Below are positions 44,630-54,659 of a stretch of 64,000 bases of DNA, in pieces. The stretch lies in NCBI RefSeq assembly GCF_032393985.1, contig NZ_CP135918.1, forward strand, positions 124,001 through 188,000. Reading direction: 5' to 3'. How positions within the stretch are numbered: the first letter of the stretch is position 1; every line of letters begins with the position of its first letter. Below the pieces are notes generated by a model. It saw only the letters and a program-made list of their open reading frames with translations, searched no databases and was not told the origin of the DNA. The DNA is from Fischerella sp. JS2. GTDB taxonomy: Bacteria; Cyanobacteriota; Cyanobacteriia; Cyanobacteriales; Nostocaceae. The position numbers were made by a program, and so were the translations under genes.

Positions 44630-44858
44630 AGTTGTTAGTGGTTAGTGGTTAGTGGGTAGAGACGCGATGTTCCTCGCGTCTGTACATTAGTGGTTAGTGG
44701 TTAGTGGTTAGTGGTTATACCGTTTCACTATAAGTTTGATACATTTGGCAGTTAGGGAGACAAGGAGGACAAGGGGGAGTATTTGTATCAATAATTCTGT
44801 GAAATGGTGTTAGTGGTTGATATTTAAAAAGAACAACCAACAAACAACAACCAACCCA
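44630..44858. repeat. TTAGTGG heptamer repeats with GACGCGA hairpin
   Basis: Runs of TTAGTGGTTAGTGG surround the hairpin GACGCGA (44661-44667) / TCGCGTC (44674-44680) and continue to ~44715. This is a short tandem repeat of the heptamer (STRR) type. It separates the two paralogous membrane genes and may have helped their duplication. Confidence 0.6.
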
Positions 44859-45278
44859 TTAAACATGAAAGTGATAATAAACGCCTCCTTGGGGATTAAT
44901 ATCAAATGTGGCATTAAATTCTTTTGCCTTCGCATCTAGATACTGTCTTGCTTCCTCGCCACTGATTTCTGCTTGCTTGGCAAAAGACAATACGGAAATT
45001 GTACCGCTATTTTCTTCTACCAGACGATAAAAGGTAGATTGCAAGCGATCGCTTAATAGCTTTTGGTGTTGTTGACGCATACCCCACACCAGCCATCCTC
45101 CATATGCTATGGCTGGTAAGCCGAAAGCTAAACCGCCAATAATACCATCTACCGATTCTTGCTGTTCCTGCGGAGTTTGCTTTTGTTCATACGTCAGTAT
45201 CTCTACAGCCGCAGCAAATACAAACATAAATCCAAATGACAACAGTACGCCAGCAGATATTTTTTTAATAAATTTCAT
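44859..45278 (-). CDS. Membrane protein of unknown function, paralogue 2
   Basis: 139 residues. Two membrane segments (VLLSFGFMFVFAAAVEI and GLPAIAYGGWLVWGM) and the C-terminal block RLQSTFYRLVEENSGTISVL then ISGEEARQYLDAKAKEFNATFD to YYHFHV. It is aligned with the gene at 44144 over most of its length (LQSTFYR, ARQYLD, FNA, YHF). The C-terminal part may be a small helix-turn-helix-like domain, but this is a guess. It starts ATG 45278 and follows chlM after a 9-bp-stem hairpin (45283-45305). Confidence 0.7.
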   Translation of the reverse strand: MKFIKKISAGVLLSFGFMFVFAAAVEILTYEQKQTPQEQQESVDGIIGGLAFGLPAIAYGGWLVWGMRQQHQKLLSDRLQSTFYRLVEENSGTISVLSFAKQAEISGEEARQYLDAKAKEFNATFDINPQGGVYYHFHV

Positions 45279-45282
45279 AACA

Positions 45283-45305
45283 CGACAAGATGTAATATCT
45301 TGTCG
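45283..45305. terminator. Hairpin between chlM and the 139-residue gene
   Basis: A perfect 9-bp stem CGACAAGAT (45283-45291) / ATCTTGTCG (45297-45305) with a 5-nt loop. There is no T-run, so it may be a processing or attenuating hairpin. Confidence 0.4.
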
Positions 45306-45316
45306 CGATCTTAGCC

Positions 45317-46012
45317 TTACTTACGGTTAGCTTCCAGTAAGCGGGAGAAATAAAAACGAGTACGTGTCATTGATTGGCGTTGCACCACAAAACCATTTTT
45401 CTCTAAAATCTTGACTACATCAGCCTCCCGGTGTAAATAAGCACGAGTCGCTTTACTTGGCCCTGGAAAGAAACTCCCAATTTTCTTGAGAATTGTCAAA
45501 GCACAGGTTTTAGGAGCAAAACTGAGAATTATTCGCGACTGTGCTAAAGAACAAAGGTGAGAAATCATTGTATCTGCTTTTTCTTGGGGATAGTGGATGA
45601 GAACATCCAAACAAATCACCGTATGGTAGTTACCACTGAGAGTTTCCAAATCTTGAATTGCAAAAGTCAGATTTTCTGGATTTTTCAGGGTTAGAGAAGC
45701 TCTTTGTTTCCCTTCTTCTACCATTTTTTCAGAAATGTCGCTGGCATAGACTTTTGCCCCTGCTTCTGCTAATGGGATGCTGAGACTACCCACACCACAC
45801 CCAGCATCGCAGATAGACAGCCCTGCTAGATTGTCATCTGCTTTTAGCCAGCCGAGTACTTTATCTACAGTTTGCTGATGCCCATTGCGGATATCTAGCT
45901 GGACTTTATTGACTTCGCCATTGCCATATATACGTCTCCAACGGTCAAAACCAGTGGAATTGAAATATTCTTTAACAATTGTTTTATCGTCGGCTGCGTT
46001 CATGAAATTCAA
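45317..46012 (-). CDS. chlM: Magnesium-protoporphyrin IX methyltransferase
   Basis: 231 residues. It methylates the C13 propionate of Mg-protoporphyrin IX using SAM, the step before ring E formation in chlorophyll synthesis. The SAM-binding motif is LSICDAGCGVGSLSIPLAEA; ChlM-type signatures are EYFNSTGFDRWRRIYG at the N-terminus and PGPSKATRAYLHREADV near the end. It starts ATG 46012. It acts on the membrane surface with Mg-chelatase. The two hypothetical membrane genes downstream are not known chlorophyll genes. Confidence 0.93.
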   Translation of the reverse strand: MNFMNAADDKTIVKEYFNSTGFDRWRRIYGNGEVNKVQLDIRNGHQQTVDKVLGWLKADDNLAGLSICDAGCGVGSLSIPLAEAGAKVYASDISEKMVEEGKQRASLTLKNPENLTFAIQDLETLSGNYHTVICLDVLIHYPQEKADTMISHLCSLAQSRIILSFAPKTCALTILKKIGSFFPGPSKATRAYLHREADVVKILEKNGFVVQRQSMTRTRFYFSRLLEANRK

Positions 46013-46422
46013 TTATCGAAGAGTATCCAATGCTTAAAAGTATCATGTCTGTCCACTTGGAGGAGAGTGTGGGATTTTTTTGTACTTCACTATCTCAAGA
46101 ATGAATCTGCACTTATTAACTCCTAAGAAACACTTTGCATCAAAATACTGGGTACTGCTGTACTGCCTTTAGGTTGAGTAACTGTATTTTTAATCTAAAC
46201 CTGATAAAAATTATTGGTTTTTACAAGAAAATTGATTCTTTTCTAGCGTTTATACTTAAAGTAAAAGTGATTTTTTATACTAATTTTATAAAAATAATAG
46301 TTATTTTAATGCTCCGGAATAAATTACTTTAAGAGTTAGTAAATATTTTTTTAGTTCATTGATTAAGTTTTTTGTTGAGGTTATTTGTAGATGAGCAAAT
46401 GTTTTATCAATAGATTTGATTT
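46013..46422. other. Very AT-rich divergent spacer
   Basis: No supported gene; a 65-codon frame at 46135-46332 is AT-rich and unlike coding sequence. It probably holds promoters for chlM and the PEP-CTERM gene. Confidence 0.4.
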
Positions 46423-47547
46423 ATGGCAAGAATAAATTTTTTTATACATTTTATTGCGGCATCTAGTCTCGTTTCTACCTTCTTATCTATGATATCGGTA
46501 GCTCATGCGTCTAGCTTAATTCCTAAAGAAGAAGGAGAAATTCAGTTAACAAACTTAGCGTGTTTAAGCAATCAAAATCCTAAATGTATATATACAGCTT
46601 TAGGTTCAAACAGCTACAAAGTTACTAGTTTAGAATTTGACAAACAATTTTCTGTGAGTCGTTTATTTGTAGATCAAAGAAACACTACCAACGATTACTC
46701 AAAGTTTGGTATTCAGTTTTTGGCAGAAGATGAAGGCACTAATCCATCTATGGGAGAGTATTGGTTACGTCCCGTAGCATATACTGCACCTGTAGTTAAG
46801 AAAGACACCAAAACCTCTACTTCCACACAAAAAAATCTGAATGCGCCAGAGGATTCTACTGTAGGAACCAGGACTAATACAACAGCACCAAAAGAAATTA
46901 CTACAACGCGATCTGACGGCACACAAGTAATTACCGAAGAAATCATTGAAACAACCATAACTACTAGGCAAATTATGGTTGATCAAAAAACAACTCAAAC
47001 TGTTTATAACGAAAAAACAAAAAAATATGAGACAAAAACAGTGACTGTAAAAGTTCCTAAGTTAGTACAAGATGTTACTACTAAAACGACTACTCAAACA
47101 ACCACAATTACACCAGGAAAGCCTGTTGAAAATGGAAGATTAGAAGTCGGTAGATTCAAATTTGAATTCAATAATCCTTTGGCTGGTATAAAACTCAATT
47201 TTTTTGATGTTGAAGATTTTAATTATACTGGCATATTGAGCTATACCAATTCTCAAGGTAAAAATATTTCTGTTCCACAAATGTTGTCTGGACTCCTTGA
47301 TAGCAAAGGAAAGATTATAGATGGAACTATCCAATCTTTAACATTAAAGGATGTAAAATCTTTTGTAGTGCAACTAGGTAATCCTGGTACAAAATATGGC
47401 TATAAAAGTATTTTCAGTTCAACTGGCGATGGAGTGGGCTTTCAGCTAGAAACTGTGCCAGAACCCAGTAATCTAGCTGGTTTGGGAACTTTAGCTATTC
47501 TGGGAATTTTAGGTAGTAGCCAATTGAAGCGAAAAACTAGCTGTTGA
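46423..47547 (+). CDS. PEP-CTERM sorting-signal surface protein
   Basis: 374 residues. Signal peptide (FIAASSLVSTFLSMISVAHA), then a beta-rich domain (~30-110), a Thr/Lys-rich insertion (~125-235, repeated TTRQ, TKTTT and TQTTT strings), then a second beta-rich part. It ends in the PEP-CTERM anchor: VPEPSNLAGLGTLAILGI, a membrane segment, then basic residues. Such proteins are processed by an exosortase, not seen in this window, and are tied to extracellular polysaccharide. Its own function is not known. ATG 46423; the ribosome site is weak. Confidence 0.82.
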   Translation: MARINFFIHFIAASSLVSTFLSMISVAHASSLIPKEEGEIQLTNLACLSNQNPKCIYTALGSNSYKVTSLEFDKQFSVSRLFVDQRNTTNDYSKFGIQFLAEDEGTNPSMGEYWLRPVAYTAPVVKKDTKTSTSTQKNLNAPEDSTVGTRTNTTAPKEITTTRSDGTQVITEEIIETTITTRQIMVDQKTTQTVYNEKTKKYETKTVTVKVPKLVQDVTTKTTTQTTTITPGKPVENGRLEVGRFKFEFNNPLAGIKLNFFDVEDFNYTGILSYTNSQGKNISVPQMLSGLLDSKGKIIDGTIQSLTLKDVKSFVVQLGNPGTKYGYKSIFSSTGDGVGFQLETVPEPSNLAGLGTLAILGILGSSQLKRKTSC

Positions 47548-47557
47548 TATAGATATC

Positions 47558-47611
47558 TTGCATGAATCCTAAAAACTCCCTTAATCTCCTTGTAATTGGG
47601 GAGATTGAGGG
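47558..47611. repeat. Dispersed repeat with terminator-like hairpin
   Basis: CTTGCATGAATCCTAAAAACTCCC repeats a sequence seen at 38722. It ends in the hairpin CCCTTAATCTCC (47578-47589) / GGAGATTGAGGG (47600-47611, one G-T pair). There is no clear T-run. It may still act as a terminator of the PEP-CTERM gene. Confidence 0.45.
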
Positions 47612-47679
47612 GGTTGAGTGGGGTAAAAATATTTGTGCAAGAGATCTAATATTAAGAAAAATCATTAGTACTCCAACTA

Positions 47680-48888
47680 TCAATTACCCGTTATTAACCT
47701 CTGCCAAGTTAATTGTCTACTAGATTCATCAAAGTGCCAGCGTAATAATTGGGTAATAGAAGCACCAACTATAGTTCCTGACAAACCGATCGCTTTTCTA
47801 GGTGCATCTGTAGCAAGTGCGATCGCTACTTCTACATCACATATTCCCCACTTTACTAAGTTTTGCACTCCTACCAGTAAAGGTAAAGTCGTCCCTGATA
47901 AGGTACCATCCGCTAATCGTGCAGTACCACCTTTAACTTCTATTTGTCGATTATCCCAAGGATAGATACCATCGGGTAGCCCCAAAGGTGACAAAGCATC
48001 GCTAACTAGAAAAAGTCCTTTCTGATAATGACTAGCACGCAGCAATATATCTAGCATTATTGGTGAGACATGTTGCCCATCAGCAATAAAACCACACATT
48101 ACCTCCGGATGAGTAATTGCTACCCCTAATAATCCTGGTTCACGATGGTGTAGTGGTGGCATTGCATTAAAAGCATGAGTTACCATCGTTGCACCTACCT
48201 CAAAAGCTTGTTGTGCTTGTGCTGCTGTCGCTTGCGAATGTCCTAAACTGACAGTGACCCCTAAAGAACACAAGTAAGAAATTACTTCACCTGTTGCATC
48301 TAACTCTGGGGCAAGGGTTACAACTTTGACAATATCAGCATCATCCCCTAACACCCGCTTGACTTCATCTATTGTTAAGGGCAATAAGTACTCAGCTGGG
48401 TGGGCGCCGCGTTTGTGAAAATTTAAAAATGGCCCCTCAAGATGAACTCCCAGAATTTGTGATCGCCACAGATGTAAATTCTCGCCATTTGCCATAAACT
48501 TGGCAATCACAGCCAGCGATCGCTGAATGTTTTCTACCTTAGTTGTTACTAAAGTTGGTAAAAAAGCGTCTACTCCCGCATTCCACAAAAATCCACAGAT
48601 TTCTGGCAACATATGAGCATTTTCAGCTTGCAAGTCTGGGAATGCTAACCCCAATGCACCGTTAATCTGCAAATCAACACCACCCAGCGAAATCCAATCA
48701 CCTTTGACATCTAACACTTGTAAATCTGGTGGTGGAACTCTTTTAAAGACTGTATAAATCGGCAAGATTTGTTCAATCATACCTTGGCGATTCACAAGCA
48801 GCATTTGCAAATCTTTATAACCCGGTACTCGTGCATTAATAATGTCTATGGGATAAGAGATAGTACTTTGTGTGGCTTGAGTCATCAC
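47680..48888 (-). CDS. nagA: N-acetylglucosamine-6-phosphate deacetylase
   Basis: 402 residues. It removes acetate from GlcNAc-6-phosphate in amino-sugar recycling in the cytoplasm. Metal and substrate motifs: GGVDLQINGALG, GVHLEGPFLNFHKRGAH, VSLGHSQATAAQAQQAFEVG, MVTHAFNAMPPLHHREPGLL and the catalytic D in LVSDALSPLGLPDG. ATG 48888 (or 48885). Unlike E. coli there is no nagB or nagE next to it. Divergent from purE. Confidence 0.93.
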   Translation of the reverse strand: MMTQATQSTISYPIDIINARVPGYKDLQMLLVNRQGMIEQILPIYTVFKRVPPPDLQVLDVKGDWISLGGVDLQINGALGLAFPDLQAENAHMLPEICGFLWNAGVDAFLPTLVTTKVENIQRSLAVIAKFMANGENLHLWRSQILGVHLEGPFLNFHKRGAHPAEYLLPLTIDEVKRVLGDDADIVKVVTLAPELDATGEVISYLCSLGVTVSLGHSQATAAQAQQAFEVGATMVTHAFNAMPPLHHREPGLLGVAITHPEVMCGFIADGQHVSPIMLDILLRASHYQKGLFLVSDALSPLGLPDGIYPWDNRQIEVKGGTARLADGTLSGTTLPLLVGVQNLVKWGICDVEVAIALATDAPRKAIGLSGTIVGASITQLLRWHFDESSRQLTWQRLITGN

Positions 48889-49121
48889 ACTGAAAATAGG
48901 GAAAAGGCTAAAGGTTAAGGGCTAGAGGAAAAAGCAAATTTCAGATGTACACTTGAGTTGATTTTAAATGTAAGAAGCAGTAGTGAATCAAGAATAATAA
49001 AGCTGATCAATGAGATGATTATCTCTGATAGAAAGCTTGTCTTTTTCCTCTTCTATCCCTTCGCCTTTACCCTTTCCCCTTTCCCCCTTCCCAGGGGACC
49101 CCACCTTCCCCATTACTATCT

Positions 49122-49640
49122 ATGACTCAACCTCTTGTTGGTATTATTATGGGCAGCGATTCCGATTTACCTACCATGCAAGGTGCGATCGCTGTTTGTG
49201 AAGATTTTGGTGTTGCTGTTGAAGTTGCGATCATCAGCGCTCATCGTACCCCAGAACGAATGGTGGAATATGCCAAGTCTGCCCACGAACGGGGTATTAA
49301 GGTAATTATTGCTGGTGCGGGTGGTGCTGCCCATCTCCCTGGTATGGTTGCATCTCTAACTCCGCTACCTGTGATTGGTGTTCCTGTGCCTAGCCGTCAT
49401 TTGCAAGGTATTGATTCTTTGTATTCTATTATACAAATGCCTGCGGGGATTCCAGTTGCTACAGTAGCGATTGGTAATGCGACAAATGCTGGACTATTAG
49501 CTGTACAAATTATTGCTACACAACAGATAGAATTACTGAAAAAAATCCAAAATTACCGTCAAAACTTATGTGAATCAGTAATGTTAAAACAAGCTAAATT
49601 AGACCAAATAGGCTATGAACAGTATTTGAAACAAATGTAG
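49122..49640 (+). CDS. purE: N5-carboxyaminoimidazole ribonucleotide mutase
   Basis: 172 residues. It converts N5-CAIR to CAIR in purine synthesis. Motifs: [13 protein letters not shown] (nucleotide-binding), [10 protein letters not shown] (catalytic His region), [14 protein letters not shown] and [19 protein letters not shown]. Cytoplasmic, usually an octamer. ATG 49122 after a pyrimidine-rich spacer (CCTTTCCCC tracts). purK is not adjacent. Length matches the class I PurE family. Confidence 0.95.
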   Translation: MTQPLVGIIMGSDSDLPTMQGAIAVCEDFGVAVEVAIISAHRTPERMVEYAKSAHERGIKVIIAGAGGAAHLPGMVASLTPLPVIGVPVPSRHLQGIDSLYSIIQMPAGIPVATVAIGNATNAGLLAVQIIATQQIELLKKIQNYRQNLCESVMLKQAKLDQIGYEQYLKQM

Positions 49641-50695
49641 GAACTTGTAATATTTTGGTTTTAATTTATACGTTACTACACTAAAATTAAAGTTTTTTTG
49701 ATACAAATTCATGTATTAAATAACACTATATATGTAAGAAATATCAATATTGGAAGTATTGAAAGTAACATAAACCTACCCAAAAATAGTATCAAATGTA
49801 ATCAAAGCTTTAAATATTTTTAATATTTATTCAATTTTCTTACCTAGCTTTAGATAAAGATTGATACAGCTAAAAAATCCTAGCTTGCGGCTGAAATTAA
49901 GATATGTATTGATAGAAAAATAAAGAAAAACTGTATTTAAAGTTACAGAAATCCAGAAGTATAAGTTCAAAAATATACAAGCTAATCAAATAAATCTTTC
50001 GTAGATTTACAAAAACACTTCGTGACCTCGGTATTATGAAGCCTGTGAATATATTTATCTGTGGTGTCTGTTAATTGCAAAAACAACACACTAGATTGGC
50101 AATACCAAATTTTTCTTCGATTAAAGGGTCAATTATAAACGTAGATAAGGTTCATAGTGCGTATTCCTAGAAAGTATGTGTAATCGTTGATAGAACTTTG
50201 ACAAAGTTAATAATTGCCACTATTGCTATTTTGTTCAATTTACATTATGGGTAAGACAAAAATTTAAAAAAGTTTAAATTCGGGTTAGCTATTTTTTATG
50301 GTAGTTTGAGTGAATCCCAAAAAACTTTTTTACTTGCTACCCTACCTTATTTTTCTTATAATTGTTTGCCAAAATTATGCTTACATAGACAAAATTTATT
50401 TTCTTTGAAAGTAAAAAATTAAAGAGTCAGTGAAGGGTACTTGACTGTTGATGAAACTACATAATAATAATTTCTTAAGAATGTATGTAGTATCACCAAA
50501 GTTAATGCTTACTTCTTGAATGCAAATTGGGTTATTGGATTCTCAAATTTACAAATAACACCTTGCTAAAAATTGAGAATCAGCGAGTTTTAATAACAAA
50601 CTTGTGTAATAAATAATATCAATAACCACTTGCTTAGCTTTGGGAGAGCGCTCTTTCTACTTAACGTATTTTCTCTGTTAAGGACGTTTTAGAGC
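49641..50695. other. Long leader/promoter region of the amt at 50696
   Basis: 1,055 bp, AT-rich, without a supported gene. An NtcA-like site (GTA-N8-TAG instead of GTA-N8-TAC) at 50180-50193 is the closest match to a nitrogen-control box I found, but it is imperfect and far from the start. Amt genes in cyanobacteria are known NtcA targets. Confidence 0.4.
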
Positions 50696-52303
50696 ATGAT
50701 GTTAAAGAACAAAAAAAAATCGAAAGCAAAACATAGGCGACAGTCTACAAACTGGAATGTCTACAAATCACAATCCAACTCAATTGTCAATCAAATTTTT
50801 TGGGTAATTCAACGCTTGTCTCCCAGCTGGCAAGCTTGTATTCCCATAGCTTGTCTAATTGTGCTGAGTTGGGGTTATGTAGCTGTTGCTCAAACTCCTG
50901 CTCCTGCTGGCCCAACCACAGCCGACTTAAAGGTTGCACTTGACACTTTGTGGGTAGCGATCGCTGCTTTTTTAGTGTTTTTCATGAATGCTGGTTTCTG
51001 TATGTTGGAAACCGGCTTGTGTCGTCAGAAAAACGCTGTGAATGTTCTTGCCAAAAATCTCATTGTATTTGCTTTGGCTACCGTTGCTTTTTGGGCGATC
51101 GGTTTTGGCTTGATGTTTGGCAATGGCAATGACTTTATTGGCTTAAGTGGATTTTTCTTGCAAGGGGCTGATAACAGTCCCGCAACTGGAGATGCTTATA
51201 AAGGAGTTTTTAGCGCTCTCAACTGGACTGGCGTTCCCCTAGCTGCCAAATTTTTATTCCAGCTAGTATTTGCCGGAACAGCAGCAACGATCGTATCCGG
51301 TGCTGTTGCTGAACGTATTAAATTCGTTGACTTCCTCATTTTCAGCCTCTTACTTGTGGGTATTTCCTACGCCATAACCGGACACTGGATTTGGGGCGGT
51401 GGCTGGCTTTACAAAGCTGGTTTCTTTGATTTTGCTGGTTCTACGGTAGTTCACTCCGTAGGTGGTTGGGCAGCTTTGATGGGAGCTGCATTACTTGGAC
51501 CTCGCCTTGGTAAATATCAGGATGGACAGACAGTTGCCATTCCCGGTCACAATATGAGCATAGCCACCTTAGGCTGTTTAATTTTGTGGTTGGGTTGGTT
51601 TGGATTTAACCCTGGTTCCGTAATGGCTGCTGACCCCAACGCCATTACCCACATTGCTCTGACTACTAACATGGCAGGTGCTGTTGGTGGTATCGCTGCC
51701 ACAATTACAGCTTGGCTATATTTGGGTAAGCCAGACCTATCAATGGTTATTAATGGTATTTTGGCTGGCTTGGTAGCAATCACTGCGCCTTGTGCTTATG
51801 TCACTATTGGCAGTTCTTTCATTATTGGTTTAATTGCCGGAGTCATAGTTGTTTTCGCAGTTACCTTCTTTGACAAAATCAAAATTGATGACCCCGTGGG
51901 AGCGGTCTCAGTACACCTAGTCTGCGGTATTTGGGGAACTTTAGCAGTTGGTCTGTTTGCTGTCGGTCCTGGTGTAGCAGACTTTTCTTGGTACACAGAA
52001 GGTCTTGGCCCAGCCAGGGGTTTATTTACAGGTGGTGGCTTAGGGCAGTTCTTCACTCAGTTAATTGGTGTTCTGTCTGTAGGTGGTATGACTGTTCTTC
52101 TCAGCACCATCTTCTTCTTAGTACTCAAGGCTACTTTGGGTATCAGAGTATCTCGCGAAGAAGAAATAGAAGGTCTGGATATCGGCGAACACGGCATGGA
52201 AGCCTACAGTGGGTTCCTGAAAGAGGCAGATGCTGGTAGATTCACTGAGTCTACCAGCCCCAGAGGAATATCACAATCTGGAGATTTACCTACAAGCCTG
52301 TAA
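50696..52303 (+). CDS. amt: Ammonium transporter (Amt family), extended N-terminus
   Basis: 535 residues. Signal peptide near 45-65 ([22 protein letters not shown]) after a basic ~40-residue extension. Eleven membrane segments, with [79 protein letters not shown] and the cytoplasmic end [11 protein letters not shown]-like ([20 protein letters not shown]). The pore histidines lie in TVVHSVGG and SVHLVCG. It moves NH3/NH4+ across the plasma membrane and would be regulated by PII (GlnB). It is followed by a terminator. Two other amt genes lie at 41632 (broken) and 55696. Confidence 0.93.
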   Translation: MMLKNKKKSKAKHRRQSTNWNVYKSQSNSIVNQIFWVIQRLSPSWQACIPIACLIVLSWGYVAVAQTPAPAGPTTADLKVALDTLWVAIAAFLVFFMNAGFCMLETGLCRQKNAVNVLAKNLIVFALATVAFWAIGFGLMFGNGNDFIGLSGFFLQGADNSPATGDAYKGVFSALNWTGVPLAAKFLFQLVFAGTAATIVSGAVAERIKFVDFLIFSLLLVGISYAITGHWIWGGGWLYKAGFFDFAGSTVVHSVGGWAALMGAALLGPRLGKYQDGQTVAIPGHNMSIATLGCLILWLGWFGFNPGSVMAADPNAITHIALTTNMAGAVGGIAATITAWLYLGKPDLSMVINGILAGLVAITAPCAYVTIGSSFIIGLIAGVIVVFAVTFFDKIKIDDPVGAVSVHLVCGIWGTLAVGLFAVGPGVADFSWYTEGLGPARGLFTGGGLGQFFTQLIGVLSVGGMTVLLSTIFFLVLKATLGIRVSREEEIEGLDIGEHGMEAYSGFLKEADAGRFTESTSPRGISQSGDLPTSL

Positions 52304-52335
52304 TTGTCGATTTATTTAGTTTTTGCTAATTCATG

Positions 52336-52379
52336 CCAACCCCTAGTAGCTTTGCTTTTGAGAAGGGGGTTGGTTTTTT
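52336..52379 (+). terminator. Intrinsic terminator of amt
   Basis: An 8-bp stem CCAACCCC (52336-52343) / GGGGTTGG (52366-52373) with a long loop, followed by TTTTTT. It lies 33 bp after the stop. Confidence 0.85.
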
Positions 52380-52519
52380 ATTAACGAACCGCCAAGAGTG
52401 CTAAGACGCCAAGGAATACAAAGTTATGAATTAAGTACAAGTTTTGTATTGTGTCGATAGGATGATGTTTGGAATTACAGGTTATTGACAAAATATGCAG
52501 AAAAATAATTTGTTTTTCT

Positions 52520-53056
52520 ATGACTGATTTAATTTTGCCAAAAGCTATAAAAAGCGTTCTAGACAGACATAGCGATCCAGATTATGTCTTTGCTACCTTA
52601 CTTCCGGTACTAGGGGAAGTTTTGCAATGCGATCGCTGTTTTCTTTATCTGAGAAATCCTCAAACTAAGTTAGGTAAAATAGCCCATTGGTGGCGGCGTA
52701 ATCAACAGATACCAGAGATAACAGACACCAACTGGAGATCAGAACCAGAGTCGTTATCAAAAGAAGACCCCTTATTCGCAGCCGCTTTACGAACCGATCC
52801 TTCTATTTATGTCGAAGATGTGGAAACCGCCAGCCCAGAGGTTGTTAATAAAGAATTTGAGCATAAAAATTTTGGACATCGAGCGTTAATTCATGCTCAC
52901 TTATGTCAAGAGGGTCAACTGTGGGGTATTTTACAACCAGAAATTTTTGGTCAAAAGCGAGTTTGGTCAGCATTTGACCGCGCCATTATCACTCAACTGG
53001 AAACTAAACTGCCACCCTTGGCAGTTGCCTATATTCAATTTGATGTAAACGAGTAA
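52520..53056 (+). CDS. GAF-domain protein
   Basis: 178 residues from ATG 52520; the frame is open back to TTG 52469, but that adds 17 unlikely residues. A single GAF domain fills most of it: VFATLLPVLGEVLQCDRCFLYL, RSEPESLSKEDPLFAAALRT, ALIHAHLCQEGQLWGILQPE and RVWSAFDRAIITQLETK. A conserved Cys is in LQCDRCF, but the bilin-attachment context of CBCRs (CxH) is not seen, so it is probably not a photoreceptor. A signal-binding or redox role near amt is possible. It lies 216 bp after the amt stop. Confidence 0.75.
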   Translation: MTDLILPKAIKSVLDRHSDPDYVFATLLPVLGEVLQCDRCFLYLRNPQTKLGKIAHWWRRNQQIPEITDTNWRSEPESLSKEDPLFAAALRTDPSIYVEDVETASPEVVNKEFEHKNFGHRALIHAHLCQEGQLWGILQPEIFGQKRVWSAFDRAIITQLETKLPPLAVAYIQFDVNE

Positions 53057-53250
53057 TCTATCTATGTCTATCTGTGTACATCTGTGTGCATCTGTGGTCG
53101 ATTTTTAAAACATAATTTTTTAGTACCATTAGTTATTTCCTATGAACTATAGGCTATTTTCGCTTACCTTTCCCCCTGGCATTACATAGCATTCCGATCA
53201 GATTTGTGAAAAAGCAGAGTTTCACAAATTAAATTACTAAATTAAGAGCT

Positions 53251-53294
53251 AAAAAACAAGAACTGCGACTTTTTAGGATTTAGCCGCAGTTCTT
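53251..53294 (-). terminator. Intrinsic terminator of ispH
   Basis: A perfect 10-bp stem AAGAACTGCG (53258-53267) / CGCAGTTCTT (53285-53294) followed on the minus strand by GTTTTTTAG. It lies 16 bp after the ispH stop. Confidence 0.8.
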
Positions 53295-53310
53295 TATCTC
53301 AAAAATCAAT

Positions 53311-54518
53311 TCAGGCAATAGCCACTATTGATTTTAATTCAAATATCTTTTCAATTACATCTTCTACTACCTTATCAGGTGTAGAAGCACCAGAAGTCAC
53401 ACCGATAAAAATTTTTCCATCAGGCAACCAGTTGTTTGTAATTTCCAAATTGCCATTTAATAATCGATGTTCGATGCGATTTTCAGATATAATTCTATCA
53501 ACACTATCAATATGGTAAGAAGCAATTCCACGCTCAAAAGCTATTTGTTGTAATTGGGTAGTGTTTGATGAATTAAACCCACCAATGACAATCATTAAAT
53601 CTAGCTTTTGTTCTACCAATTCCAACATAGCATCTTGCCGTTCTTGAGTAGCATCACAGATAGTATTAAAGCTTTGGAAATGGTCATTTAAGTTAGCTGG
53701 CCCATACTTTTGCATCATAGTATGTTCAAACAGCTTGCCAATTTGCTCAGTTTCACTTTTGAGCATTGTAGTTTGGTTGGCAATGCCAATCATTTCTAAA
53801 TCTTTGTCGGGGTCAAATCCTGGTGAGTAAGCTTTACTGAATTTAGCAAGAAATTCTTCTCGATTTCCGCCATGCAAAATGTAGTTAGCTACGTATTCTG
53901 CCTCTTTTAAATTCAAAATAATGAGATATTTTCCTGCAAAAGAACTAGTAGCGATTGTTTCTTCATGCTTATATTTACCATGAATAATTGAGGTATATTC
54001 ACGCTTTTTATGCTTCTCAACTGTATTCCAAACTTTTGATACCCAAGGACAAGTGGTATCAACTATTTTGCAGCCTTTATCGTTAAGTATCTGCATTTCT
54101 TGAACGCTAGCACCAAAAGCGGGCAATATCACAACGTCACCAGTTTCCACAATCGAAAAGTCTTTTTTTCCTACTGTAACCGGAATGAATTCTACATTCA
54201 TTTCTCGCATCCGTTGGTTAACAGAAGGATTGTGAATAATTTCATTAGTAATCCAAATGCGTTCTGTGGGGAAGTGCTTACGAGTTTCATAGGCCATGGC
54301 TACAGCACGTTCTACACCCCAACAAAAGCCAAAAGCTTCGGCGAGTCGAATTGTATGTCACCTCGCGTGAGGGTGTAATTATTATTCCGTATTTGCTGAA
54401 TTAGCTGACTTTGATATTCTGACTGCAATTGGGTGGCAACTTCTTCTTGATGACCAAACCCTTTACGATGATAATTTTCAGAATGTTGAAGTGAACGTTT
54501 AAAAGCTTTAGTATCCAT
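53311..54518 (-). CDS. ispH: 4-hydroxy-3-methylbut-2-enyl diphosphate reductase, apparent single-base frameshift
   Basis: It makes IPP and DMAPP in the MEP pathway, using a 4Fe-4S cluster. The frame from ATG 54518 ([19 protein letters not shown]) ends early at 54312. The second frame continues from ~54348, including the first cluster cysteine in [20 protein letters not shown], and ends at 53311 with [11 protein letters not shown] and [12 protein letters not shown] (second and third Cys). One base is missing between CGAGGTGAC and ATACAATTCGACTC (~54349-54360), where TTACAATTCG would restore it. The repaired protein has ~402 residues, normal for cyanobacteria. The gene should be essential, so a sequence error is likelier than loss. 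The 53311-54297 part alone would lack one cluster cysteine. Confidence 0.9.
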
Positions 54519-54659
54519 GTTTTTTCAACAAAAATCACTCTTTCATATTTTCTCGCGCCGAGGCACTGTTGTGGTGGGGAGATAGGGAGATTGGGAGGTG
54601 GGGAGAATATAGAATTAAGTTCTCCCCATCACCCCATCCCCCTATCACCCCATCTTCTT

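Noticed and set aside
50180-50193. NtcA box upstream of amt
   Set aside because: Reads GTA-N8-TAG, not GTA-N8-TAC, with poor spacing to a -10 and ~500 bp from the gene; kept only as a note.
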